A DNA stretch of 34,640 nucleotides, taken from NCBI GenBank assembly GCA_017541035.1, contig JAFXZW010000093.1, positions 1-34,640 of the forward strand, written 5' to 3'. Below the pieces are notes generated by a model. It was not told the DNA's origin and ran no database searches. It saw only the letters and a list, made by a program, of their open reading frames with translations. This DNA comes from Eubacterium sp. (GTDB lineage Bacteria; Bacillota; Clostridia; Lachnospirales; Lachnospiraceae). Positions 18,148 to 26,536 of this stretch are shown one piece after another (the first letter of the stretch is position 1; every line of letters starts with the position of its first letter). A program made the translations under genes and the position numbers.

Positions 18148-19241
18148 TATTCATTTCCTTTCCTGCTTTGCAGCTTCCCGTTTTCCACATGATATATCCT
18201 GTCCAGAGAGACCCTCTCTCTGATAAAATCATCATAACCCGTACAGGTGATCACAGTCTGAATGTCACGGATCGTAAGGAGCAGTGCATTTCTTCTTCGC
18301 CCGTCCAACTCAGACATAACATCATCCAGAAGTAAAATGGGCGTATCATTGATCAGTCTTTTCACCAGCTCTATCTCCGCCAGCTTTAAGGTAAGAGCCA
18401 CCGTCCTCTGCTGTCCCTGGGAACCGTAGGTTCTAACATCCCTGCCGTTGATATAGATTCCGATATCATCCCGCTGGGGACCTGTCATAGTGGATGCATT
18501 TTTCAGATCCATGTCCCGGCGATCCAGGAGGACATCCGCAAACTGATCTCTTGTTACATGAGGCTCGTAACGTATGTCGATCTCTTCTCTTCCCTCCGTG
18601 ATTTCTCCGTGAACCCTTACAACGACCTCCCGCAGCATATCGATGAAATTTCCTCTTTCCTCGATGATCCTTTTTCCATAAGACACCAGCTGGTCATCCC
18701 AGACATCAAGGGTGTCCATCATGCTCCTGTTAAAGGAAAGGGTCCTGAGAAGAGCATTTCTCTGATTCAGCACTTTATTGTAGCCTGCCAGATTACCGTA
18801 ATAGATTCTGCTCAGCTGGCACAGCTCCATATCCATAAATCTTCTTCTTTCCGCCGGCCCTTCCTTCACAATGGAAAGATCCTCCGGAGAGAAGAAAATG
18901 ATATTGATCAGACCGAAAAGCTCGGAGGTACGATGAATGGGAATCCCATCAACCGTGACCATTTTGCTTTTTCCCTTCCGGAGGTGCATGTCGATCCTGT
19001 GTCCGATCTCCCTTTTCTTTACCTGCATCTGAATATGGGCTTCCTCTTCTCCGAAGCGGATCATATCCTTATCCTTCACGGGACGATGGGAACGGGTGGT
19101 TGCACCGACATAAGCAGCTTCCAGGATATTTGTCTTACCCTGAGCGTTCTCTCCGTACAGGATATTCGTCCGATCACTGAAAAAAACCTCCAGCTGCTCG
19201 TAATTTCTGAAATTGTCCAGTCTGATCGATTCGATATACAT
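18147..19241 (-). CDS. recF: DNA replication and repair protein RecF
   Basis: 364 residues. It is an SMC-like ATPase that helps load RecA at gapped DNA. Walker A is GENAQGKTN (30-38), the signature region is [10 protein letters not shown] and Walker B is [12 protein letters not shown]. The N-terminus ([14 protein letters not shown]) is typical. The gene lies six bases after yaaA and overlaps gyrB by one base in the conserved origin-region order. Confidence 0.97.
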   Translation of the reverse strand: MYIESIRLDNFRNYEQLEVFFSDRTNILYGENAQGKTNILEAAYVGATTRSHRPVKDKDMIRFGEEEAHIQMQVKKREIGHRIDMHLRKGKSKMVTVDGIPIHRTSELFGLINIIFFSPEDLSIVKEGPAERRRFMDMELCQLSRIYYGNLAGYNKVLNQRNALLRTLSFNRSMMDTLDVWDDQLVSYGKRIIEERGNFIDMLREVVVRVHGEITEGREEIDIRYEPHVTRDQFADVLLDRRDMDLKNASTMTGPQRDDIGIYINGRDVRTYGSQGQQRTVALTLKLAEIELVKRLINDTPILLLDDVMSELDGRRRNALLLTIRDIQTVITCTGYDDFIRERVSLDRIYHVENGKLQSRKGNE

Positions 19242-19247
19242 AAGGAA

Positions 19248-19454
19248 TTATTCTACCGTAATCTCTTTTCCCTGATAAGAGAAGGTATCACCGGGTACCA
19301 GTTTTTTTCCCCTGCGTGTATCCACCTCTCCGTTCACAAGAACCTTTCCTGCCTGAATGACTTCCTTTGCCTCAAGGCCGGAATCAACCAGACCTGCCAG
19401 TTTCATGGCCTGTCCCAGTTTGATATATTCATCTTTGATGGTTATTTTATCCAT
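19248..19454 (-). CDS. yaaA: S4-domain RNA-binding protein, YaaA type
   Basis: 68 residues, almost entirely an S4 RNA-binding fold (YIKLGQAMKLAGLVDSGLEAK...GKVLVNGEVDTRRGKKLVPGD). It is the small protein regularly found between dnaN and recF in Firmicutes. It probably binds structured RNA, perhaps on the ribosome; its precise role is not established by sequence. It lies tightly packed before recF (6 bp). Confidence 0.93.
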   Translation of the reverse strand: MDKITIKDEYIKLGQAMKLAGLVDSGLEAKEVIQAGKVLVNGEVDTRRGKKLVPGDTFSYQGKEITVE

Positions 19455-19553
19455 TTTCTCAATCCATTCATTCTTCGGTTTCCTTATCCTGCTTTATTCT
19501 GAGTGCAGCAAAGAAACCACATAATCAGGCATTTTCCTCAGAATGACAGGGAT

Positions 19554-20672
19554 TTACCTGTAAATATCCGTATTGATACTGATGGGGAGGATGATATAAA
19601 CATAATCCTCCTTCTCATTCTTGATGATGAGAGGATTCTTGGAATCCGACATATAGAATTCCACTTCATCATCATCGATCACACGAAGTGCATCTCCCAG
19701 GAATTTGGGATTCATTCCGATGATGATCTCGTCCCCTTCCTTCTCGATCTCCATTTCTTCATTCATGGATCCCAGATTGGTATCCAGCCTTACATACAGA
19801 TTCCCATCATTCTTCACGCTGACGATAATGGGTTTTTTATCTGTTTCCTGGATCAGAAGACGTGCTCTGTCAATGATTGCCATCAATTCCTTTTTATTGG
19901 CCTTTACCTTCATGCTGTGACCGATGGACATCATGGATGCAATCTTAAAATATTCTCCCTCCAGCAGGCGACTGACTACCCTCGTCTGATCATATTCAAA
20001 CTGAAGATGCTGATCTGTAAAGTAAATATCCACAAGATCATCATTTCCACCATTGATAATCTTGGATAACTCCTGCATGGTCTTTCCGGGAACAACAACA
20101 CTCACATCCGGATTATCTCCCCTCAGATCGATCTTACGACGGGATATCCGATGCCCGTCAAGTGTAATTACGATCAGACGATTATCCATAACCTCAAGAG
20201 ATACACCTGTCATCATTCGGGCATTCTCATTGTCGGAAATGGAGAAAATGGTCTGACGGATCACATCCCGTAAAGCAAGCTGTGAAATCTGAATACTCTT
20301 CTCTTTTTCAATATTGGGAAGCAGAGAAAATTCATCCCCGTTCCGGCAGGGAATGGTAAATCTTGCTTTTTCACAGTGAATATCAACACGGATATCGGAA
20401 GTCGTTTCCATATCCACTTCACTGTCCGGAAGACTTCTGATAATGTCGGTAAAAAGCTTTGCCTCCAGCGCAACCTTTCCTTCCTCCAGAACGGTCGCTT
20501 CAATTACAGTTTCAATACCCAGTTCAAGATTATTCGCTGTCAGGGTAACCTGTCCTCCGGTAGCCTGCAATAAAACACATTCCAGAATAGGGGAGGTTGT
20601 TTTTGTGGATACTGCCTTGGAAACGATGGCCAGTCCACTGCTCAGTGTTGATTTCCTGCATTTGATTCTCAC
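19554..20672 (-). CDS. dnaN: DNA polymerase III beta sliding clamp
   Basis: 372 residues from a GTG start (mature start MRIKCRKSTL). The protein forms the dimeric ring that tethers polymerase III to DNA. The GTG at 20672 is chosen because family members begin MKIxCxKxxL and AAAGGAG lies upstream. The same frame continues 34 codons further to an ATG, but that stretch (ITITTIIVIIFIII) is only the translation of the AT-rich origin element. The segments SKAVSTKTTSPILECVLL and the C-terminal YIILPI are typical. It follows dnaA after an origin-like gap. Confidence 0.97.
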   Translation of the reverse strand: MRIKCRKSTLSSGLAIVSKAVSTKTTSPILECVLLQATGGQVTLTANNLELGIETVIEATVLEEGKVALEAKLFTDIIRSLPDSEVDMETTSDIRVDIHCEKARFTIPCRNGDEFSLLPNIEKEKSIQISQLALRDVIRQTIFSISDNENARMMTGVSLEVMDNRLIVITLDGHRISRRKIDLRGDNPDVSVVVPGKTMQELSKIINGGNDDLVDIYFTDQHLQFEYDQTRVVSRLLEGEYFKIASMMSIGHSMKVKANKKELMAIIDRARLLIQETDKKPIIVSVKNDGNLYVRLDTNLGSMNEEMEIEKEGDEIIIGMNPKFLGDALRVIDDDEVEFYMSDSKNPLIIKNEKEDYVYIILPISINTDIYR

Positions 20673-20701
20673 GGCTCTGCTCCTTTTGCCCTGTGGGCGG
20701 A

Positions 20702-20764
20702 TAATAATAAATATAATAACAATAATAGTAGTTATAGTAATAGGGGCTGTTGAAATGTGGATAA
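20702..20764 (-). other. oriC unwinding region: DnaA box, GC cluster and DnaA-trio-like run
   Basis: On the minus strand a perfect DnaA box TTATCCACA (20756-20764) is followed by a GC-rich stretch (CAGCCCC, 20744-20750). Then comes a triplet run starting CTA-TTA-CTA-TAA-CTA-CTA-TTA-TTG-TTA-TTA (20743 down to 20702). DnaA-trio elements are repeats of 3'-(G/A)AT-5', that is 5'-(C/T)TA on the other strand. Eleven of the fourteen triplets fit. Box, GC cluster and trio occur in the same order as in Bacillus subtilis, making this the probable strand-opening site. Confidence 0.8.
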
Positions 20765-20815
20765 ACCCTATCAACCCTTGTCAAATAAGGATTTCTTTAT
20801 CTCATATCTTGTTTA

Positions 20816-22225
20816 TCAGTTTTCTCCCGGAACGATCTTTGCTGTGATAACCTGTACCGTGGTGTGGAACTGAGGGTCTTCATCCATCTTCTCTTTGATC
20901 TTCTTAATACCACTATAAACAGTTGCGTGGTCTTTTCCACCAACAGTATCCCCAATGGCCTGAAGGCTTTTATCAGTCAGTTCCCGTGAAAGGTACATAA
21001 CCAGCTGCCTTGCTATCGCAATCTCCTGGTTTCTCTTCTTGGACTTGATATCCTCGATGGAAACATTCATATGTGCCGCGACCACATTCATGATGAATTC
21101 AGGTGTGATGGAAATACTGGTATCCTTGGAAATCAGATCCTTCAGCATATCCTTTGCCATTTCTACATCAATGGTATCATTGGAAAGCTTGGAATAAACA
21201 CGGATCTTATTCAGGGCGCCTTCCAGTTCCCGGACATTGGATACGATATTTTCCGCAATGTACTTAAAAACATCCTCGGGAATATTCGTCATTCCTGCCA
21301 ATTCGGCTTTATTTTTAAGAATTGCCATACGGGTTTCATAGTCAGGAGCATGGATATCTATGGGAACACCCCACTCGAAACGGGAACGGAGTCGTTCATC
21401 CAGGGATTTGATCTCACGGGGAGGACGATCCGAGGATATGATGATCTGTTTACCGGCTTCGTACAGAAAGTTGAAAGTGTTGAAAAACTCCTGCTGTGTT
21501 CTTTCCCGTCCGATGATCTCCTGGATATCGTCGATGATCAGGACATCTACCTGACGGTACTTGTCACGAAATTCATCCATTTTATTATTCTGTATGGATG
21601 AAATAATATCGTTGGTAAAAACCTCTGATGTAACATAGAGTACGTGAGCCTCAGGATCATGCTGAAGGATATAATGTGCAATGGACTGAATCAAATGGGT
21701 TTTTCCCAGACCGGATCCTCCGTACAGAAAGAGAGGATTGAAATTATCCTGGCTCGGTTCATCCGCTACGGCAACGCAGGTTGCAAAGGCATGCTTATTT
21801 CCGTCACCGACGATGAAATTATCGAAAGTATATTTTCCGTTCAGATTACTTTTCCGGACAGCAGCATAATAAGCAGAGCTGTAAGAATCATTTTCCTTAT
21901 CTTCTCTGCTATCGGAAATCTTCCTATTCATAAGGGAGGATTTTTCGTCTATAACGATCTCTATATCGGAATTGTTCAGAATCTCCCGGATCGAGGACAT
22001 CAGGAAGGTATCATATCCCTTCTTGCGAAGGTATTCCACCCCGTGCTTTCCTCTTTTATCATCTACATAAAAATAAACGGTGTTGTCCCGGACCTCGTAA
22101 ATTTCCAGAGATGCGATCCATGTATCGATAATGATTCTGGAAATGTCATACTGGGTTTCCAGCAGGTTTAATATATTCTCCCAGTTTTCTTCTATCTTTT
22201 TCTTCATAATATGCAGAAAATCCAT
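20816..22225 (-). CDS. dnaA: Chromosomal replication initiator DnaA
   Basis: 469 residues. It binds DnaA boxes and opens the origin. Domain I covers about 1-85, a polar linker follows, and the AAA+ domain starts near 130 (YTFDNFIVGDGNKHA). Walker A is GGSGLGKTHL (169-178) and Walker B is LIIDDIQ. The C-terminal DNA-binding helix-turn-helix has the DnaA signature GGKDHATVYSGI. The ATG at 22225 has AAGG six bases upstream; an ATG six codons later (22207) is the alternative. The gene faces away from rpmH, with DnaA-box-like sites and a promoter in between. Confidence 0.98.
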   Translation of the reverse strand: MDFLHIMKKKIEENWENILNLLETQYDISRIIIDTWIASLEIYEVRDNTVYFYVDDKRGKHGVEYLRKKGYDTFLMSSIREILNNSDIEIVIDEKSSLMNRKISDSREDKENDSYSSAYYAAVRKSNLNGKYTFDNFIVGDGNKHAFATCVAVADEPSQDNFNPLFLYGGSGLGKTHLIQSIAHYILQHDPEAHVLYVTSEVFTNDIISSIQNNKMDEFRDKYRQVDVLIIDDIQEIIGRERTQQEFFNTFNFLYEAGKQIIISSDRPPREIKSLDERLRSRFEWGVPIDIHAPDYETRMAILKNKAELAGMTNIPEDVFKYIAENIVSNVRELEGALNKIRVYSKLSNDTIDVEMAKDMLKDLISKDTSISITPEFIMNVVAAHMNVSIEDIKSKKRNQEIAIARQLVMYLSRELTDKSLQAIGDTVGGKDHATVYSGIKKIKEKMDEDPQFHTTVQVITAKIVPGEN

Positions 22226-22261
22226 CCTTTGCCTTTTTGGCGCATGAAAACATACATTACT

Positions 22262-22290
22262 ACTATACTACAAAAACCACATTTCAGCAA
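22262..22290 (-). promoter_or_regulatory. Promoter of dnaA
   Basis: The minus strand reads TTGCTG, 17 bases, TATAGT, a good sigma-A promoter 37 bases before the dnaA start. The spacer holds TGTGG, part of a DnaA-box-like word, which would suit autoregulation. Confidence 0.75.
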
Positions 22291-22425
22291 GGATTTCCGC
22301 CTAATAAAGGACCTTATATTATGTTAAACGATAAAAAATATGTTGAAAAATAACTCCCCGTAAAAAGCCCGTAAAAAGGCTGATTTTAGCTGTTATAAGA
22401 AATACATCCACATTATATGGGAAGG

Positions 22426-22457
22426 TTATCAACAGATTATAAACAGATTGTGGAAAA
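22426..22457. promoter_or_regulatory. Cluster of DnaA-box-like sites between dnaA and rpmH
   Basis: Three nine-base words resemble the DnaA box TTATNCACA: TTATCAACA (22426-22434), TTATAAACA (22437-22445) and TGTGGAAAA (22449-22457, minus orientation). Each departs from consensus at one or two positions. Spacing is close and the surrounding DNA is AT-rich. It could be the upstream half of a bipartite origin, as in Bacillus subtilis, or a dnaA autoregulatory site. Confidence 0.6.
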
Positions 22458-22485
22458 TTACGTAAACTGAAAAAATTTTTGTGTA

Positions 22486-22514
22486 TTGACTTTTATCAAA
22501 GATTTGCATAAAAT
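22486..22514 (+). promoter_or_regulatory. Promoter of rpmH operon
   Basis: TTGACT (22486-22491), a 17-base spacer and TAAAAT (22509-22514) form a near-consensus sigma-A promoter. It leaves a leader of about 40 bases before the rpmH start, with AAAGGAGG as ribosome site. Confidence 0.85.
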
Positions 22515-22560
22515 AATGAAGATTGTCTTTATATATCTATAAGAAAGGAGGATTCTATCC

Positions 22561-22695
22561 ATGAAGATGACATTTCAGCCGAAGAAGAGATCTCATTCCA
22601 AGGTGCATGGTTTCCGCAAGAGAATGAGCACAACAAACGGTCGTAAGGTTCTTTCTGCAAGAAGAGCAAAGGGAAGAAAGGTTCTTTCCGCGTAA
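22561..22695 (+). CDS. rpmH: Ribosomal protein bL34
   Basis: 44 residues beginning [20 protein letters not shown], with the closing motif [18 protein letters not shown]. It is a small, very basic protein of the large ribosomal subunit. AAAGGAGG lies about ten bases before the ATG, and length and sequence match bL34 throughout. It opens the rpmH-rnpA-yidD-yidC-jag operon, opposite to dnaA. Confidence 0.97.
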   Translation: MKMTFQPKKRSHSKVHGFRKRMSTTNGRKVLSARRAKGRKVLSA

Positions 22696-22711
22696 CAGAT
22701 GAGGAAGTGAT

Positions 22712-23071
22712 ATGAAGGGGATTCATTCACTGAAAACTTACCGGGATTTTAGCAGGGTGTATCAATACAGGGAATCGTCTGCAAATAAACATTTTGTGAT
22801 GTACGTGCTTCCCAACCGACTCACGTACAGTAGAATCGGAATTTCGGTAAGTAAGAAGGTTGGAAACAGTGTCGTAAGACACAGGATCACGCGATTGATC
22901 AGAGAAAGTTACCGCCTGAATAAGGATAAGCTTATGGATGGCGTAGATATCGTTGTGGTGGCACGTGGGGAAGCAAGGAGCATCGGCTTTAAAGAAGCGG
23001 AAGGTTCCTATCTTCACCTGCTGAAAAGACACCACATCTTCCGTACAGAAAGCGGGGATACAGGAAAATGA
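22712..23071 (+). CDS. rnpA: Ribonuclease P protein component
   Basis: 119 residues. It is the protein cofactor of RNase P, which trims tRNA 5' leaders and binds the RNA subunit. The RNR-type motif appears as [20 protein letters not shown] (about 49-68), and the N-terminus [11 protein letters not shown] is typical. GAGGAAGTGAT precedes the ATG. It starts 16 bp after rpmH and overlaps yidD by four bases (ATGA). Confidence 0.96.
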   Translation: MKGIHSLKTYRDFSRVYQYRESSANKHFVMYVLPNRLTYSRIGISVSKKVGNSVVRHRITRLIRESYRLNKDKLMDGVDIVVVARGEARSIGFKEAEGSYLHLLKRHHIFRTESGDTGK

Positions 23072-23280
23072 AAAAGCTTTGTATCTGGTTAATCCGTTTT
23101 TATCAAAAGCATTTGTCCAAAATGAAAGGACATGGTACCTGCATATTCTATCCGACCTGCTCACAGTATGCCATCGAGGCTTATGAGAAGTATGGTTTCT
23201 TTAAGGGCACCCGTCTGGCAGTCTGGAGGATACTCCGCTGCAATCCCTTTAGTGAGGGCGGGTATGACCCTGTTCCGTAG
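23068..23280 (+). CDS. yidD: Membrane protein insertion efficiency factor YidD
   Basis: 70 residues. It is a small basic, membrane-associated protein that aids YidC-dependent insertion. The conserved segment [20 protein letters not shown], the motif [15 protein letters not shown] and the closing GGYDPVP are diagnostic. The ATGA overlap with rnpA implies translational coupling. It sits 51 bp before yidC. Confidence 0.96.
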   Translation: MKKLCIWLIRFYQKHLSKMKGHGTCIFYPTCSQYAIEAYEKYGFFKGTRLAVWRILRCNPFSEGGYDPVP

Positions 23281-23331
23281 GAGTATGGAACAGGATGAAG
23301 GAAAGGTACCATTCAAGGAGACGAAAATACC

Positions 23332-24654
23332 ATGATCTTAACACAGTCAAGTGGGTTTTTACTCGGAAATCTGTCCAAGCTACTTGGATGGGTCATGAAT
23401 GGCATTTACAATCTCTTTAACAACATGGGCGTTGTCTCAATCGCCCTTTCCATTATCGTTTTTACGGTTATCATCCGTCTTGCGATGTTCCCTCTTTCGA
23501 TCAAGACGACAAGATCCGGCAAGATTCAGAATTTCCTTCGTCCGGAATTTCAGAAGATTACAAAGAAGTATAAAGGAAAGAAAGACAACGCATCAGTCAT
23601 CGCACAGCAGAAAGAGACAAGAGAACTCCAGAAAAAGTATGGAATTAAAATGAGCGCCGGATGTCTGACAGCATTGATCCAGCTGCCCATTTTCCTTTCT
23701 CTGTATAACGTTATCCAGAATATTCCTGCTTATGTAGGCAAGATTTACGACCTCTACGCTCCCATTGCAAATGCAATGATCAAGGTAGAGGGCGCACATG
23801 ATACACTTGCCCAGTTTATCACGGATAATAAGATCACCCGGGTTACGCTGCAGGCTTTTGATCATACCATCAATACAGCCTCTGACGCGGGAAAATCCGC
23901 ATTGAATTCTATCATAGATGTTCTTGCAAAGTGCGGTAATGATTTCTTTGAGAAACTGAAGGTCCTCTTTGGAGGAAGTCCGGATGTCGTAAATGCCATC
24001 AATGCAAATCAGGAAAAAATTGTAGACAGTAACCAGTTTATTCTCGGTATCAACCTGTCGGAGGCACCCGGCTGGGCCTGGACATGGGCACTGATCATCC
24101 CAATCTCTGCTTTCCTTTTCCAGTTCCTGTCCATGAAGGTTACTCCGCAGCAGTCCACAGGAGACCCGCAGCAGGATGCACAGATGAAGTCCATGCGGCG
24201 CTTCATGTTGGTAATGCCGGTTATGTCTTTCTTCGTAACCATTTCGGTTCCCGCCGGTCTGGGTCTTTACTGGGCAGTCAGTGCTCTTGTCAGTGTACTG
24301 ATCACCCTTGCAACGAACTTCTATTATGATCATGCAGATATGGAAGCAATCGTTGAGAAGGCAAGAGTTAAGGCAGAACGCAAGATGGAACGTCAGAAGG
24401 CACGCCGCGGTGGAAAGGAAAAGAAAAGCTTCCTTGACAAGATGCAGGAAGCAGCCGGCGGACAGAGCTCCGGAGCATCGGAGGAAGAGTCTGCGGGAAT
24501 GCGTCAGTATGGCAATGCCAGATTGAAGAACTATACATCTTCCACCTCATATAAGGACAGACCTGCTGAGAATAGTAATGCAAAGTACAAGCCCGGAAGT
24601 CTTGCATCAAAAGCGAATGCCCTGCGGGACTACAATGAAAAGGGCGATCATTAA
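23332..24654 (+). CDS. yidC: Membrane protein insertase YidC/SpoIIIJ
   Basis: 440 residues. It inserts proteins into the cytoplasmic membrane, alone or with Sec. The first core helix ends in IIRLAMFPLSIKTTRS, with the conserved groove Arg49, and is followed by the cytoplasmic helical hairpin (about 60-105). The second core helix is near 107-130 (ALIQLPIFLSLYNVI). A large extracellular insertion of about 110 residues comes before the next helix (about 243-265), longer than in Bacillus SpoIIIJ. Two more helices lie around 285-330, then a basic, disordered tail (KARVKAERKMERQKARR...). No lipobox is seen at the N-terminus. AAGGAG is 11 bases upstream. Confidence 0.95.
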   Translation: MILTQSSGFLLGNLSKLLGWVMNGIYNLFNNMGVVSIALSIIVFTVIIRLAMFPLSIKTTRSGKIQNFLRPEFQKITKKYKGKKDNASVIAQQKETRELQKKYGIKMSAGCLTALIQLPIFLSLYNVIQNIPAYVGKIYDLYAPIANAMIKVEGAHDTLAQFITDNKITRVTLQAFDHTINTASDAGKSALNSIIDVLAKCGNDFFEKLKVLFGGSPDVVNAINANQEKIVDSNQFILGINLSEAPGWAWTWALIIPISAFLFQFLSMKVTPQQSTGDPQQDAQMKSMRRFMLVMPVMSFFVTISVPAGLGLYWAVSALVSVLITLATNFYYDHADMEAIVEKARVKAERKMERQKARRGGKEKKSFLDKMQEAAGGQSSGASEEESAGMRQYGNARLKNYTSSTSYKDRPAENSNAKYKPGSLASKANALRDYNEKGDH

Positions 24655-24666
24655 GGAGTTATCAAA

Positions 24667-25479
24667 ATGGAATACAAGGAATTTCGTGCAAAAACCGTTG
24701 AGGATGCACTGATCGATGCGGCAAAGGAATTCGGTGTAACAACATCGGATCTGGAAACGCTGATCGTTGATAAGGGCAGCACCGGTTTTCTGGGAATCGG
24801 TGCCAGACAGGCAACCGTAAAGGCAAGGGTTAAGACGGCCGTTCTGGAAGCAGGTATTCCGGAGAGACCGGCTGAGACAGCAGAGAAAAAGCCGGCTGCA
24901 AAGAAGGAAGAGGATATCATGCCTCCTGTTGAGGAGGAGGATGCTCCCGAAGAAAAACCGTTCGTTGAGAAGGAGAGACCGAAGAGCGAACCCCTTTCCG
25001 AAGAGGAAAAGGCGGAGCTTCTCCCCCGGACAAAGGAATATCTGGATAAGCTTTTTGCGGCTATGGAGTTGGAAGCAGAGGTTACACTGGATTATCATGA
25101 TGACGGAAATGAACTCTGCATCGATGTGGAAGGTCCCGATATGGGCGTTCTGATCGGAAAGAGAGGACAGACTCTGGATGCCCTTCAGTATCTGATCAGT
25201 CTCTATGTCAATAAGAACACCAAGGATAAATACATCCGCGTGAAGCTGGATACGGAAAACTACCGGAATCGCAGGAAGGAAACACTGGAGAATCTGGCAA
25301 AGAACATCGCATTCAAGGTAAAGAGGACACGCAGATCCTTTACTCTGGAGCCCATGAATCCATATGAAAGACGGATCATCCACTCCACTCTTCAGAATGA
25401 TAAGTTCGTTGCAACCCGGAGCGAGGGTGAGGAACCCTACAGAAAGGTTGTTGTTTATCTGAAGAAGAAGGATAAGTAA
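24667..25479 (+). CDS. jag: RNA-binding protein Jag/KhpB (SpoIIIJ-associated)
   Basis: 270 residues. The N-terminal Jag domain (1-55) contains EFRAKTVEDALIDA and GSTGFLGIGAR. A Glu/Lys/Pro-rich linker (about 60-120) follows. The KH domain has LIGKRGQTLDALQYL, and the C-terminal R3H domain has MNPYERRIIHSTLQ. In other Firmicutes the protein partners KhpA, binds RNA and affects cell division and elongation. AAGGAG is eight bases before the ATG. It starts 12 bp after yidC and is the last gene of the operon. Confidence 0.95.
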   Translation: MEYKEFRAKTVEDALIDAAKEFGVTTSDLETLIVDKGSTGFLGIGARQATVKARVKTAVLEAGIPERPAETAEKKPAAKKEEDIMPPVEEEDAPEEKPFVEKERPKSEPLSEEEKAELLPRTKEYLDKLFAAMELEAEVTLDYHDDGNELCIDVEGPDMGVLIGKRGQTLDALQYLISLYVNKNTKDKYIRVKLDTENYRNRRKETLENLAKNIAFKVKRTRRSFTLEPMNPYERRIIHSTLQNDKFVATRSEGEEPYRKVVVYLKKKDK

Positions 25480-25511
25480 ATACATTTCCCACATGTTATC
25501 TTTGAATGACG

Positions 25512-25556
25512 CGAAGGATCTTATGTCCTATAAAGGCTGTAAGATCCTTCGTTTCG
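25512..25556 (+). terminator. Terminator-like hairpin after jag
   Basis: CGAAGGATCTTA and TAAGATCCTTCG are perfect 12-base arms, followed by TTTCGTT. The right arm with its flank, GATCCTTCGTTTCGTTCA, resembles the word at 27464-27481 (GATTCTTCGCTTCGCTCA). The hairpin may therefore derive from the same widespread short repeat. Confidence 0.7.
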
Positions 25557-25604
25557 TTCAGGATGACACGATATGTACGTAAGAGGAAAGTATTTGTAAG
25601 TAAC

Positions 25605-25643
25605 AAAAAAGAGATTGCCGCGAGTGGCGGAAATCTCTTTTTT
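25605..25643. terminator. Bidirectional terminator between convergent genes
   Basis: AAAAAAGAGATT and AATCTCTTTTTT flank an inner GCCGC/GGCGG pairing, with A-runs and T-runs on both sides. It would stop transcription from jag (plus) and from the 201-residue gene (minus). Confidence 0.85.
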
Positions 25644-25694
25644 TATCCGGAAAATCACTCGAATGATCCTCCGGTATATCATCGGAAGGATCTG

Positions 25695-26300
25695 TTAATC
25701 TTCAAAATTCTTAAAAATGGTCATTCTGACGGAATCACCCTTGATACCGATCTGAATGTCATCTGCCAGGCTTCCGACGATGGACTTCTCCAGCTCATCC
25801 CACACCTCACGGTTGGAATGGTTAGGATCGTTCAGTGAATCCCGGTATTGATTATAGGACCACATGGGTGTGGACGGCATGGAGAGAGAGGTATCTACTC
25901 CCGGATAGCTAAAACCGGAAGCATAGGCATCCGTAACGGTGTCATCATAGGGCTCCAGCATTCTTTCCAGAATATCCCGCATTTTTCCCATAAAGCCCTT
26001 GGCTTCCACATTTTTACCGGAGTGGGAGCTGGAAAGGATTTTTTTACGCTTTTCACTGTTCATATTTGTATTGGTCTTCAGATTCAGGCGGAAATTTTTT
26101 CCTTGCGCCTCAATCCAGAATTCTCCGTCTGTTTCTCCTGTCATGCCCTGCAGCATGCCCATCATTTCCTCTGTCAGTAGACGGATCTGAAGAGTTTTCT
26201 TCTTGTCCAGATTTGCATATGCACAGGCAGCCTCCGCGTGAGCAAGTGCGGTTGTCGCTCCGTCGCCGGTACTGCTTACGGAAATAATATCTGTTTTCAT
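25695..26300 (-). CDS. Hypothetical protein, possibly a degenerate GHKL-type regulator
   Basis: 201 residues, not recognised. The helix and strand pattern of the N-terminal 80 residues (RLLTEEMMGMLQGMTG, then EFWIEAQGKNFRLNLKTN) is reminiscent of anti-sigma-factor-like ATPase domains, with TEEMMG in the place of an N-box. The closing strands (DDIQIGIKGDSVRMTIFKNF) also fit. Clear G-boxes for ATP are missing, and the middle (120-165) is rich in Ser, Pro and Tyr. There is no signal peptide or membrane helix. AAAAGGAGG before the ATG predicts good translation. It is monocistronic between a bidirectional terminator and the tRNA-Arg gene. The functional idea is weak. Confidence 0.7.
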   Translation of the reverse strand: MKTDIISVSSTGDGATTALAHAEAACAYANLDKKKTLQIRLLTEEMMGMLQGMTGETDGEFWIEAQGKNFRLNLKTNTNMNSEKRKKILSSSHSGKNVEAKGFMGKMRDILERMLEPYDDTVTDAYASGFSYPGVDTSLSMPSTPMWSYNQYRDSLNDPNHSNREVWDELEKSIVGSLADDIQIGIKGDSVRMTIFKNFED

Positions 26301-26359
26301 ATTTATCCTCCTTTTTTGTGAAGGTGATCAGTTCCGAATATCGTGTATAAAGAAAGAGG

Positions 26360-26375
26360 GTGTCAAACATGACAC
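26360..26375 (-). terminator. Terminator of the tRNA-Arg gene
   Basis: GTGTCA and TGACAC form a 6-bp stem around a four-base loop, followed on the minus strand by CCTCTTTCTTT. It lies about ten bases past the tRNA 3' end. Confidence 0.6.
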
Positions 26376-26385
26376 CACTTTCAAG

Positions 26386-26459
26386 CGTCCACGAGAGGAT
26401 TTGAACCTCCGACCTACCGCTTAGGAGGCGGTCGCTCTATCCAGCTGAGCTACGCGGAC
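26386..26459 (-). tRNA. tRNA-Arg (anticodon CCU)
   Basis: A 74-nt cloverleaf on the minus strand. The acceptor arm GTCCGCG pairs with CGTGGAC (one wobble). The D arm contains AGCTCAGCTGGATAGAGC. The anticodon loop CTCCTAA gives anticodon CCT, reading AGG. The T arm contains GGTTCAAATCC. The discriminator base is G and CCA is not encoded. The gene stands alone between a hypothetical gene and the DUF3881 gene. Confidence 0.96.
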
Positions 26460-26536
26460 CGACAAGCATTCCAACCAAGATCATGGTATGCTGAACATTA
26501 AGATATTTTATACGAAAAATGTAAATGCGTCAAGCT

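Noticed and set aside
20673-20774. Upstream ATG start for dnaN
   Set aside because: It would translate the origin's AT-rich element; GTG at 20672 has a proper ribosome site and gives the family's usual N-terminus.
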